Shown here: positions 36,371 through 47,900 of the stretch, one piece after another
How the letters are laid out: each line of letters begins with the position of its first letter
Numbering within the stretch: the first letter of the stretch is position 1
NCBI GenBank assembly: GCA_003864495.1
Contig: PEDN01001362.1
Coordinates: forward strand, 372,001-436,000
Direction: 5' to 3'
DNA from: Nemopilema nomurai
Lineage: Eukaryota; Cnidaria; Scyphozoa; Rhizostomeae; Rhizostomatidae
DNA length: 64,000 nt
The notes under the pieces: model-generated
Databases searched by the model: none
Seen by the model: only the letters and a program-made list of their open reading frames with translations
What the model was told of the DNA's origin: nothing
Made by a program: the position numbers and the translations under genes

Positions 36371-39300
36371 TCAGCTTTCGACATTGACACGGGTCCTTTG
36401 TTTTTCTTTAATTCCAATCATGATCGCGGCGACTAAGATAATTAATGAAGTCCAGCCGAAATAGTAGGACCACGCGAAGGATATATTCAAGACGTCGGCT
36501 TGCCTGTATACGTCAGCAGTGAACGCTGCCATGCCAGCCAACGTACTGGAAACTGAATGGAGTGAAGAGTATAAGCATCATGATCAGTAAAGTAAGATGT
36601 ATAGTTAATGTGAGCGGTATAGTAAGGTCATGAAAAAATAACAAACTCTTGCAGACGCACGCAAACCGTATACACCTAATATAGTATTCAATCCATACAG
36701 AATCGATTTAGTGCAGTATTCCCAAAAGACGCTAAACCTATCTTAAATAATTCTGGTTGGGTGATAGGCATTTTCCTGTAGGCAATTAACTGTACCAAAG
36801 TGGTTATTCTTATTTTGTGACTGAACCGTTTCTTAAGCCACACTGAGAAGAAATTCTTGATTAGACACTAGAATCGAATTCCCAACAAGTAAATTGTTTC
36901 TATCAGCTAGGTAAAACTAGCAACCTGCTCCCATGCATCTATTGCCCAATGGACTTGATTTGGGCCACCGAAACATTTGAACCAATGACACTACACGAAA
37001 GGAAGCACGTTTTGGATTTTAAGATCTTAAAACACACTTCTTGCTAAAACTCCTAGTTCAATCGCAAGCAAAGATTCAGGAGACAACACGTGAATGTAAA
37101 CAGGACCTTCAGGAGACAATGTGGTTGGAAAAAAGTTCTAGTTTTGCGGAATTCGCAGCTTTTTGGGCTCACAGTAGCTAGCAAAGTGACGCATGAGACA
37201 TCAATTTTTAATAAGTTGCCAATTCATAAGCAAGCTTAGCAAGCACTCTTTGGCGAGAACAGGAGCTAATGACTTCTGCATAAGCGGCTTCTGGTTCTCT
37301 TCATCAATTCTAAATTGCTTTTTCCAGGTCCCAGATGAGCCTAAAAGCACTTCTTCGTGTCACCATCTAAGATGTTTAACGAGGTCAAACTGAAGCAGTT
37401 TCTTATACAAGTACTTTTTGTTGAGTCTTCGCTATTCAAAAGAGGCCTTGTGCCCTGGGCAGATTATTAACTTAAAATCGTCGTTTCTACACATATTTTG
37501 AAAGACTATCTGCCAAATTCTTAAGCTTCCTCTCTCCTTTCCTACCAATTGTTTCTTATAAGCATAGTTGAATAACTCGGTTCTGTGAGAGAGGAACATT
37601 GGAACTTCACTCTCCTCTACAATCAAAAATGTTTTTACTTCACTGTAAAAAATGTGTCAAGATACTTTATCACTTAGCCCCAAATCATGAGAACTGAAGA
37701 GAGCTTTTTTAATAGTCAACAGTTACAATAAAAGGAAACCACTACCGCAGAATGTGGAATAGGGCAGAAGTGACACTGAGCTTTCTGCAGATGCATTTTC
37801 TGAGAAAATTTTGCCTGTAGTTGCATTTTTGCAGAGCTTCCAACAGTCAGACTACAATATTTCAGTGTAACAAAACTTCAAAGTGTGCCTATGCGGGTGT
37901 CTCTTCTGCCTTTTTTATATTTTGTGCCATTGCTCTTAATTTTGTTTGTACCGAGGATAGTGGGTCTGGTACCCAGGGTAGAGTTTCTCCAAAGCTGTGA
38001 AAAACTACTACAGGGAAAGGTTTGTCTAGCAAATGCCTTGAAACCCCCTACTTCCATTTCTTGAAGTTCGATAAAGGAAAAAGATAAATGTGAACTTACA
38101 AGGAAAAAAGCAGGCCATGGCAGGAATCCGAAAATTCTTCAGCACCTTTCTCTCTGTGAAGTATAGAAGCACAAGAACAACCACATAGCTGAACGCTGCA
38201 GTTAGAAGGCCTGCTCGGGCAACATGGACAGAAACTGAAATTTGAAGGGAAAAAATTAGCTGCCTTTAATCTGGCTTGGAAATTCTTCACAATTTGACAT
38301 ACGGGTAGTACGAGCTATTGTCTGATTTTGAAAAGTTGCATTTAGATATGAACAAATAGTGCAGTTTATGAATTTAAAAGAATATTCATCAGTGCTACAA
38401 AGTTTTTTTGCACAAGGGTAAGTTGACGATTTACAAATGACCGGGCTAAGTGAGAATAGTAAAACAGATAACAGATTTCTTTCATTGCAAGGTTTCTTTA
38501 ATTTGCCTTTTCCCCAGACAGAAGAAAAAATCTTCTTTCAATAGGTTTTGCATATAAATACTTACACATTAGTTACATCTAAACTGGTGTTATAACACAT
38601 TAGTTATATCTAAAATTATATCAAATTCAAAATCCGACCATCAAAAACCACTATTACCAAATTATTAAAAAAATCACTACTATTTAATGCTAGATTATTC
38701 TCAAGTTCTGTCATCTGTTACAGATACATTTTCATATCATGCCCTTTAAAGAAAAGAACAATCTCATATAGATACATTACGGCTGTAAATAAAAATGACC
38801 GTTGTCAAACACTGACACAGAAGTTACACCAGAAACAACACCAACAACAACAACAACAACAACAGCAACAACAACAACAACAACAGTATCTCTAGCAACT
38901 GCTGCAATAACAGCAACAACAGCATGGTTGCCTCTAAGCAACCAAGTAATGTGATAGAGAATTTAAAAACAATCAGTGGTTGAAATAAGCAGATGTTCAC
39001 CTGTTTTCAGTTTTCATGCTTCGCTGAGTCATGAATTAAAGATATGCATTGCAAGTTGGGGACATGGTTTCCCATAACTTCAACATGGCGACCCCTTCAG
39101 CTCCAGCCATCCACATGGTGACAATTTTCCGACACAATACAAACCACATTTCATGAATTATGCACTCGAAAATTTCGAAGACCCATAATCACAAAGCATG
39201 TTTTCGAGATATTTCGTATCTAAGGAATCTAAACTTCAATTCTAAAATGGAATGCTTCGGCTGGGGACACTTGATGCGGCTTAAGGGCAACATCTTAGCT

Positions 39301-40852
39301 GAGCAAGATCCCTCTCTGTTGCGTCACTGGCAAAATATGACCGCGCTATTCCCAGGCCTTGCTAGCGTGCGCGTAGCTGCTGCGTCGGCGATCGTAAACT
39401 CTTTAATATTCTGAACTCTGTCACTGATGGGACGTTTACCAGGGAAAAAGGGATTGCCGAACGTGGGTGGGATTACTCAGGTGATCACAGGGAATCGAGA
39501 TATCGCAGCGTGTACAGCACGAGGAAGTTACCAGGTTTATGAGTCACGTGATGTTGGACACGACACAGAGGAAATTTCCGTTACAGAACACAAGACCAGG
39601 TGCAGTGACTTGAACCAACCTTATTCATTTGTGACAGAAATACTGTTTAAGTCAATGGGCTAGTTGATGGCCAAACAAACTTTTATATATCAAAAAGTGA
39701 GATAAGAAATGGTTGGCATTCAAACTACAGTGAAATTGCACTTAAGGGTACTAATCAGGAGAATATAAACTGGTAAGCAAAATTATGAATCAGGAAGAAG
39801 AAATCCAATCAGTAGATATTTTGAGGAAATGTTCCTGGTTATGATGCCACTAGCAATGGTCAAAACTATTTAAAACACTCATGGAAATGCTACTATGCCT
39901 GAGGGGCAAATTACTCCAAAAAATCTCGTACACCTTTTGTGAAAATCCTATTATTTTATAAAGAAAATCCCTGGAAATCCAATTGTTTTCATGAAAATCT
40001 CGTACGCTATTTGCAAGAGTGAATTGCCCCACGACCTTGCCATCATCAATAGACCATATTAAGGGTATTATTGTTTCTAAAACTATTGGAGCAGTGGGGA
40101 TTGGGTGGCAAAAATGGATCTTCTTTGCTTTTGAATGAGGTTAGAAGCGCCCCCAACAGTTACATCACATAAGATGTATTTATTTGATCGAATAATTGGT
40201 TCAGATTGAATAGCTATGTCGCCATTCACTCGAGAAGCTGCAGGAGCTTTAAGTCCGATGCAGGCATTGCATAAATGTGGTATAAATTTTTCAACTGACA
40301 TGAATAACTTTACTTCCAAATATAAACATGATTTTAGCATTTTAGACAAATTCAGGCATATATTCTCGTTCATTCGGCAGATCTTACACAATGCAAACGA
40401 TAACAGTGACACGCCAACGATATGAGTAACAGAAACGAAAAACTATGCAAACGATAACAGTGACACGCCAACGATACGAGTAACAGAAACAAAAACATCT
40501 TGCGACCATTAATACACCAAAATAACGAACGAGTTTACATTTCCATAGATGCAACCGGGCTGAAATACAATACTTTAGCACCAGTCTAAGCTAGGAACAA
40601 ACATAATTATTTGCAACAAATAAACACCACATTGAAAGCATAAAATAATTGTACAGGCTCACCTGGAACATGGTCAAAGGTAACACAAACTTTTGTTTTG
40701 GTATCAGTAAACTTGTAGCAGGCCCTCCAAAGCCCAGTGTGACTACTCCCATAACTCTTGATCTCGCTCCAATGATCCGTCGTTACAGCAGCAATAAGAA
40801 ATGTTAAGGCGAAAATCAGGACCACAGCAAATATAATTGTCTGCAGGTTCAT
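36371..40852 (-). CDS. claudin-like four-membrane-span protein
   Basis: Exons 40663-40852, 38100-38234 and 36371-36552, both introns phase 1, give 168 residues. Exon 1 has segment 1 (TIIFAVVLIFALTFLIAAV), Trp28 and the loop signature HTGLW at 38-42 with Cys45 and Cys56. Exon 2 (135 nt) encodes VARAGLLTAAFSYVVVLVLL, segment 2, then a basic loop ERKVLKNFR before segment 3. Exon 3 continues segment 3, has SFAWSYYFGWTS before segment 4, and ends in a basic tail with KEKQRTRVNVES. The [WY]SY..GW motif just before segment 4 recurs across the cluster. Function at cell contacts is inferred from the family only. Confidence 0.87.
37959..37980. repeat. half copy of the TACCCTGGGTACC foldback sequence
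   Basis: AGTGGGTCTGGTACCCAGGG matches one arm of the hairpin at 48218-48277. It lies in intron 2 of the 36371 gene, just beyond exon 2. Confidence 0.5.
38834..38926. repeat. CAA/CAG trinucleotide-rich microsatellite
   Basis: Long run of CAA with interspersed CAG units in intron 1 of the 36371-40852 gene. Confidence 0.85.
39901..40030. mobile_element. GAGGGCAA-ended short inverted-repeat element, copy 2
   Basis: The left end GAGGGGCAAATTACTCC is nearly complementary to the right end GAGTGAATTGCCCC. The interior shares CCCTGGAAATCC and CGTACGCTATTTG with the copy at 14383. It lies in intron 1 of the 36371-40852 gene. Confidence 0.75.
40391..40499. repeat. two-copy tandem repeat, 54-bp unit
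   Basis: The unit starting ATGCAAACGATAACAGTGAC occurs twice in a row with only a few substitutions. It lies in intron 1 of the 36371-40852 gene. Confidence 0.85.
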
Positions 40853-43412
40853 GTCTGAGCGAATTTATGCCAATGACCAAATAACGCGAGGACTATCATT
40901 CTAACTCGTCAGGTTACGAGGAAAAACCAATCGATCGTTCTAATGGTCGAATTAATCGAATTCGAATGAATCTATTCGTTATTTTAAGAAATATCTGTGG
41001 GAAGGCTCCGACTGTTGCAACCCACTTCCGCATAAAAACGTGCTTAATCAAATTTCAACTGTGACACATCTCCGTACTTGAAATGCTAGTCTCCCTCTGT
41101 TGATGTCTGCATGCTTAGAGCTTGGATATAAAAGCCACGGCAATATTCCATTTAAAAATCCTGTTACAATTCTAATTAGCGAAAAAATTTTCTCGAAAGT
41201 GGTAGGCAGGACGCTGGCAATTAATTCAAATTCTTTCTGTTGTACCCATTAATATGTAGCGTCCTCGAAATCTTTTATGCATAATGGCTCAAATCGCATT
41301 TCATCAGAATTCTTTGCAAATTAATCGACAGAAAACTTTATGGGAGGATAAAAGGTTTTATACTGAAGTCAATAAACTTGGCTTGCTAGTTGAATATACC
41401 CGAGAAAGCTAAAGTACTAAACATACCCAACCAAAAGAACATTGAAGAAGGAAGAAAAGAGGGTAACATGTATCACACGTATATGTCAAAATAAGGTTGG
41501 GCTGCTTATTTTAATCCTTCGCATTCAGTACACCATAATAAAGGAAACATACGGCAGTATGAAAATTATCGGGGGTGCTCCAGCCCCCAAACCCCCAGCC
41601 CCAAGGCATGTCTGGATTTCATTGCGATTCATTGCTAACCGAGAGCTATTCAATATCAGTATAATTAACCTATATTATTAGTTATAAAAGCTTTGGCACT
41701 CAGAATTAATTGGTGGTTTTAAGTCAGTTTGCTACTCAATCAATCATATATATAACAAGTCAAACAAGAAAAAAGATATATAACAAACAGATATATTTGG
41801 ACTAAATCGAGCCTACGAAGTTTACGAAGCAGCTACTATATGAGTCAAAAACAGAACAATTATTGTAATCAATAGAAAAATGTTAGAAAAACTGCGAGGT
41901 TTTTACCCTAAATTTTCATTTGGGGGTGGGCACAGGCCCCCGCGTCCCCTGCAGCTACATGGCTTTAACAAGACCATAAATAAACCATCTTTGCATAAAA
42001 ATGTTTTAAGTGCACTCCTAACACCAAGTACATATATTCGTTATTGGATATTGGATGTAACAGAGAAATGGTTTCAGAGTTATTGGAAAACATGGATACA
42101 GAATGCCATGCGAATACGCCATCATAGCACGCATCGCGTGGTAGAACTTGACAGAAGATTGCCATTGGGAAGGAGCAACATAAGACCATCTTCTACAACC
42201 ATTTCTTTTGTACCCCCTGGCTTCAGAGTTCGGGGTGGTAAGACTGGTATATTCTACATTTGACAGTTTGTGGGAATTGCAAGAGTTGATATTACATCCA
42301 AATACATCAGTAGGCGATGAGATTACACGAAAGGGGAATCTGGTTTGGTCTTCCGATTGAACTTTAAGTGAAAAAGTTTCCATATACATTTATTAACAAA
42401 TATTTGACATCAGAGCCTATTTGTCAATTTGTCAATTAAAACTCCTTAAACCCACATTTTTACTTGCTTTGGATCGTCCGGCAAAATAAGTGTAGATTGG
42501 ACTCAGCTCACGAGTCAAGACACTTTCAAGATGGGCGCGAAAAAGAATTCAACATTCCTGTGAACTTGTATTGATAATTTCTCACCTTCCATAGTATATT
42601 CAGTCAATGCAATCTTTCTAGAATCTTGAGCCCTTTTCAAGCTTTGATGTTAGAGCTATGTAATAGAGAAACCATGAAAGATATCAATTAATGTTTTGTC
42701 TACAAACAGGTTGAAAATAAGGGAGTTAAGAGGCTATGTTTCTTTTAAGACATGAGTAGAAAATAGGGGGAATTCAAGGCTACTTCGATACAACATCCTC
42801 CACGGGTATATCCACAGATAGAGCAAGACTGGTCTTATACCTCTGCGAATCATACGAGAAAAGAGCTGCTTTAACTGCAGATTGCCATGAATGAAAAATG
42901 GAATTCAAACGGGGAAAAAAGAAGATATGAACCAAAATGAAACCAGAAATTTCCCTGTAGCTGTGAACAATCGGTTTTCGTCAAAACCAGCAAGAATCTG
43001 CCTAGTTGTCATTGAACCAGATTGACAATATCCAAAAAGCCGTCACCAAAGAGATTTTCAAGCATTTGCTGAAACGACGGTTACGTAATAAACAGCGACT
43101 GTTAAACGTTTAGAGGATAAAAGAGAAAGTGGAGGTGCGTGGGAGGTTATAGGACGGTAATCTCTCGCAACAGAAAAACGAGAAATTTGGCAGCAAAGTA
43201 TCCGCGAGCTTATTGCATTCTTTGTATGGAATTTGTCAAGGCTCTTGACTTCCATGCAAGCGTTCCGGGCTTTATTTCGGCTTTATCCCGGCTCATGTTA
43301 TCATCCGTTCATTCAGTTTAAAATAAGCACTTGGTTGAATTATACAAGGGCGGTAAAAGGCGGCATGGAATGGTACTGGTCACGTGATTCAGCATGATAA
43401 TCGGCTAACAGT

Positions 43413-43699
43413 CACCGATCTCTATAAAAGGCTGGATCGAGCTTCTTATTGTTTGACCCACATGAGAATCGAGGCCCGCCAAATTTGATTAGGCCCTATA
43501 GTCGTGGGGCCCACCGTTCACTGCGAGCACCGAAAGGAACCGAAATGAGAGCTAAATGGGGTACCCAATGTTGCGCGTATGGCTGTTCGAAACGTTTCTT
43601 GTGTAGGCCAACACTCTACGGTGGGTCCCACGCGGACAAGCAACATTGGCCTCAGTCTGAAACGGTAGAAGCTCGATCCAGTCTTTTATAGAAATCAGT
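43413..43699. mobile_element. non-autonomous DNA element with 34-bp terminal inverted repeats
   Basis: The left end CACCGATCTCTATAAAAGGC pairs, at about 30 of 34 positions, with the reverse complement of the right end (CACTGATTTCTATAAAAGAC). Identical 10-bp direct repeats GGCTAACAGT flank it at 43403-43412 and 43700-43709, as expected for a target-site duplication of 8-10 bp. A second internal palindromic pair (GTGGGGCCCACCGT near 43504 and ACGGTGGGTCCCAC near 43619) adds symmetry. Duplication size and ends starting CA suggest a hAT- or P-like superfamily, but no transposase is present. Confidence 0.65.
43545..43691 (+). pseudogene. possible THAP zinc-finger N-terminal remnant
   Basis: The ATG at 43545 opens a 48-codon frame containing WGTQCCAYGCSKRF. 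The C-x4-C spacing and AYGC core resemble the first half of a THAP domain. The remaining ligands (Cys-x2-His, the conserved Pro/Trp/Phe core) are absent before the stop. It lies inside the inverted-repeat element. It could be a first exon, a fragment, or chance. Confidence 0.25.
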
Positions 43700-44905
43700 G
43701 GCTAACAGTGCTTTCCAAATGCTCGATATCGAATACGAGATTAAAGCTTTGAGCCTGTAATACCGGAACTATAAGGCACGTTACGACTATATGGAAGCCA
43801 GGCTTAAAGCTTGCCTTACCTTTGCATACAACGAATGTTGCATAGGCCAAAGGGAGCACGACAAGGGTTTTACGGCCTAAAATTGCACTTGCTCATGGGC
43901 CAAAAGTTGATGTCATTATGCTGCAGAATGACATGTTGTGCTACCTTATATCGGATTTTCAAATCTTTGCTTTCGGCCCTCCAGAATTGAAAATTTTTGG
44001 GTAATCATTGAAGTCACATATAGTAACAAAAGTCAATGAAAATTAGCCTGTCTTGGAAATCACGTAGGGTAAACAAGCGAAGCTGTATTTGCGTTTGGCG
44101 TAAACGTGGCCAAGATTTCAGAATCTGCAACGAAATACAAATGATAGTCATTCTAGTGAATGTGTTGCAAGGTTTCGTGTGAATGCAGGTACGGAGCAGA
44201 AATCTTCCTTCATGATTCTTCGAACGAGGCTCTTTTGCATGAGAAGTTCTATGAGCGTACATGATTTCTGCGATGGGAAAGGCGACTACAGCTGCTCGCC
44301 AGTAAACATGTTATGACAGAAGCCTGGTACCAAGTTGCAGGTTTTTGACATGGACATCACAGTGTGTGCGTGATGTTTAAATGGCGTGTACATTCAAACT
44401 GAGCTGAACAACGATACAAAGATGGGCATCTAGAAAAAGATTGCGTTGATGAATTGTGCACTCTTGGCAACCATTTCTACTCACAAACTGATAAGAGACG
44501 AGAAATTTTGGAGAACGGGGAGCCATAAATGATTGCTGTTGTGCCAGTCACTTTATCAATGTTGAATGTAGAAAATATTTTTGATGATGTAGCCTTCCCG
44601 CCCTCCTCTTTCTCGAGCACTGCTTATCACAATTTATTGTCAGTTTTGTGTTGTTTATGTCAAATATTTAGAAAGAACAACACAGATACTGTGAAAGATT
44701 GCTAGTTCAAAGACGCTCCCGTGGGCTTATCTAACGCATACTTTGGCCTCAAAGCTTGCTGTATGATTGAGATAAATTTTATACTCTACCCCCGTGTTCT
44801 AGACATCGAAAGGTATTTACATTAAAATCAGGAAACCTTGTGCTGATTCGTGCGACATTGACCAGACCAGCCCGAAAGACTTGTCTTAGTCTGACGATCT
44901 TTGCG

Positions 44906-47900
44906 ATGGGTCTAGGAAGGTATAAATTCTTTCCCGTAATATTGGGCGCAATCACATGCCTCTCACTCATCGTTTGTGTGATAACAGATTACTGGTATAT
45001 TGTCAAACGTTCAAAAGATGACCATGTCAATGAAGGCATATGGAAAATTTGCGACTCAATGCGGTGCAAGAAAATCCAAGGAAGTAAGTAAACAGGCACG
45101 CTTTTAAAATTTGTGTAAAATATCGTTCATGTCAGCATTTGAGGTCTCAAAATGAAAACAAATTCTAAGACGAAAGGTGTTATACTTTGTACTTTGAGCT
45201 TGTACTGCAAAATAATCTAATTTGCCTAATCAACATTTTTTAAGTGTAGTTTCAAACTGAAATAGTAGCCAGCACCTATATTTAACAATCGAAAATCTTT
45301 CACATTCGATGACATACATCATTGATATTGAATCAATAGGAGGTCACTTTGCTAACACATGTAAGGTGTCAGCGAAAACCCCCCATAAAGTCGAGACTAT
45401 TAAAAACAGGATCGTGTATAATGTATCTAAGAACAATTTGCAAGGATTTGAAATGATGATAATTACTGCATAAAAAACAAACTGTGGCCTTTACGTAGCC
45501 AGCGCAAATTGCCATCGTTAGATGAATCACAACTCTTGAAGAAACAAGGTGTCTTTTGTGGGGAAGCCTAAGTTGGAAATTGCAGAATGAGTTGAAATTT
45601 GTTCTAGGCCTGTAGACAGGTCACACTATTAATATATGCAAATATGATGTGTGTTCTAGACTTATAGGAAGTAGGGCTTTAATAGAGATGCATTCCTTCA
45701 AAATATCTATAAATTGCTGTGAATATGAAATTAAACTTGATCAAGTTTTTAAGCATTTTTTCGATCAACTACACCAGATCCACTGCTTGAGTAAGCCTAT
45801 TGTGGCTCTCTGTTATTTTTTTAACTTATTGAAAAGATCATGAGTAATCAAATCTTTTTTTTCAACTTTAAGAAATGGTTAAACATTCGTTTATTTCTAA
45901 AAATGGACTTTCTGCTACAGATTTACTTTTAGGCACTAAGCAAGAGCTTACAGGATCCGTATATTTATGTAAAAAAATTCTACATCATAGAAGTCTAACT
46001 CTAAACAGACCTTTCTGATAGGAAATGGTGAAGTCCCTGAAAATAGAGTTTCAGAAAATACTTTCAGCAAATACTGGAAAAATCAATGCTACTCTCGCCC
46101 TTTTGACTTACTAGTAGAAGTTAGTTTGGAGTGACGTCATAGTAGAATGGAATCATGTTTACAAGGGGGTCTTTAGTAGGTAATATTGCTGTAACAATTA
46201 TCTATAAAAGAAGAAAGAATATAAAGGCTACTCTCACTGAACGCTCATAGAACATTCAAATCACTAAAAAAGTTGCCTTTAAATGGAAAACTATCATTTT
46301 TTCGGATGTCACTACAAGTAAGCAAAAAGGTAAAATATAAGTCGATTTTAACGCCGTTCTCTAAACTTTTTCACTATATGAGCCTTCACTCGTTTACTCC
46401 ACAAAGATTGACATTTCCCCTTCTCTTTCAAGAACAACTTCTCCCTCCCCCAATTAAATTCTGAATAGTATTTTTTGCGTGAAGATTATTGAACTACAAA
46501 CCCATCACTAATTCGAAAAAAGGCAGGTGGGTCGATTTTTCTTGGTATGTGTTGAAACCTTAACCATTAAAAGACAAATGCCAAAATTATAATAAAACTT
46601 GACTAAAGCAATTTAAAAGCACTTCATAATCTTGATTTTTGCATGAGCTTTCATAAGATTACGATATCCTCTGCTTTCACGGATAGCATCTACTTAAACG
46701 GCTTTATTCACTGCTAAATGATAGAGATGCGGCGATTTGCATCAAATTTGCCATTCGAGATGTAAGTCTGGATGAAATTTGTCTCAATTTTTTAATCATT
46801 TGGCTATTTCCCTAAAACTGGCAAGACGGCTTCTGTTAAGTCTGCTAACTAGTTACCAAGCCCCTATTGGTGGTCAACCGTAAGCTTAAAAGTGTTCTGG
46901 TGCGCGCCAACGTGTTCGGTGTCATGTTCAGAAAGCTCCATTTTCGTGTTCACTGGGTTTGCTTGGGTGCGCTCAGATGGAAATACGTGGCTGAATAAGA
47001 CAGTAATGTTCTCTTTGAGCGGATAATTGCAGCAATGTGACCCAAAACGAAGACACGATGTTTCAAAGGAATTTGAAAATGAAGAGTCTGTGGTTTCTGG
47101 TTACTTTTAATAAGTCCCAGAAAAGGCACAAATCAAAGAAAAATCACAAAAATACGCTAGAAAGGTGGCTATGCCGGTTTCTGTAATCATGATTGTCTAA
47201 TAATGATTCATGATTACATGATTCATAATCACAATTCATAAGAAAAACCTGATGAACTAAATGCAAGAAGACAATGGCACCAAGAATAGGGTCGATTGAA
47301 GATAAGGTTCTTGGTAAACGATCGCCTTGTAGCTAAGGATGCTGGGTAGCCTGAGCATTATATTAACGACCAAGTCAATTCAAGCTTATGAAAAAGAATC
47401 CCAGCTCAGAGCCATCATTTCTATGCTTTGCTAATTTGCAGAGCTCTGAAGGTTTTTTAAAGCACAGGGTTTGAGGGAAGTTTTCTGGTGACCTGATGAT
47501 GCAGCTTAGTACTGACTGGTTTTTTAATCGATGGCAAGCTTAATTTCTTTGTCTCCAATACCAAATTTCTGGAAAGATATTTCAAGGTCAATTAACCAGA
47601 ATGTATTCTTAGTTAGATGAAATAGAAGATATGAAATCAGCAACAATGATGTCTGCTTTTAACTCAGAGAAAGCAAAACATTAGACTAGATATTTCGCTA
47701 ATAAGTAACTTCATTTGACGGTGAATTCAGAAACTAAATCAATAAAGTTAATTTCTGCCATAGATAATCGCTTTTGTGGCGAAAAACGAGCTTGCAGTGA
47801 CAAATCTAAACCTATAAATAGGGTTTTGCAAACGACCCTTTCGGATTAGCCAGCGACGGTAATTATTGAATTCGGCTAAAGTAATGTTCACACACTTCTT

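Larger units (their letters stand above)
40853..44905. other. intergenic region between claudin-like genes, with a transposon-like element
   Basis: Divergent spacer between the minus-strand gene starting at 40852 and the plus-strand gene starting at 44906. It contains GC-rich repeat-like patches near 41565-41605 and 41920-41955, and the 287-bp inverted-repeat element at 43413-43699. The open frames at 41880-42263 show no known domain. Confidence 0.5.

Noticed and set aside
38834..38926. CAA/CAG run as a possible polyglutamine exon or CRISPR-like array
   Set aside because: It is a simple microsatellite inside an intron with no flanking coding frame and no spacer structure.
41880..42389. Overlapping 127-codon plus and 123-codon minus frames
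   Set aside because: No domain recognised. The region begins with a GC-rich repeat-like patch, so it is probably repeat-derived or chance.
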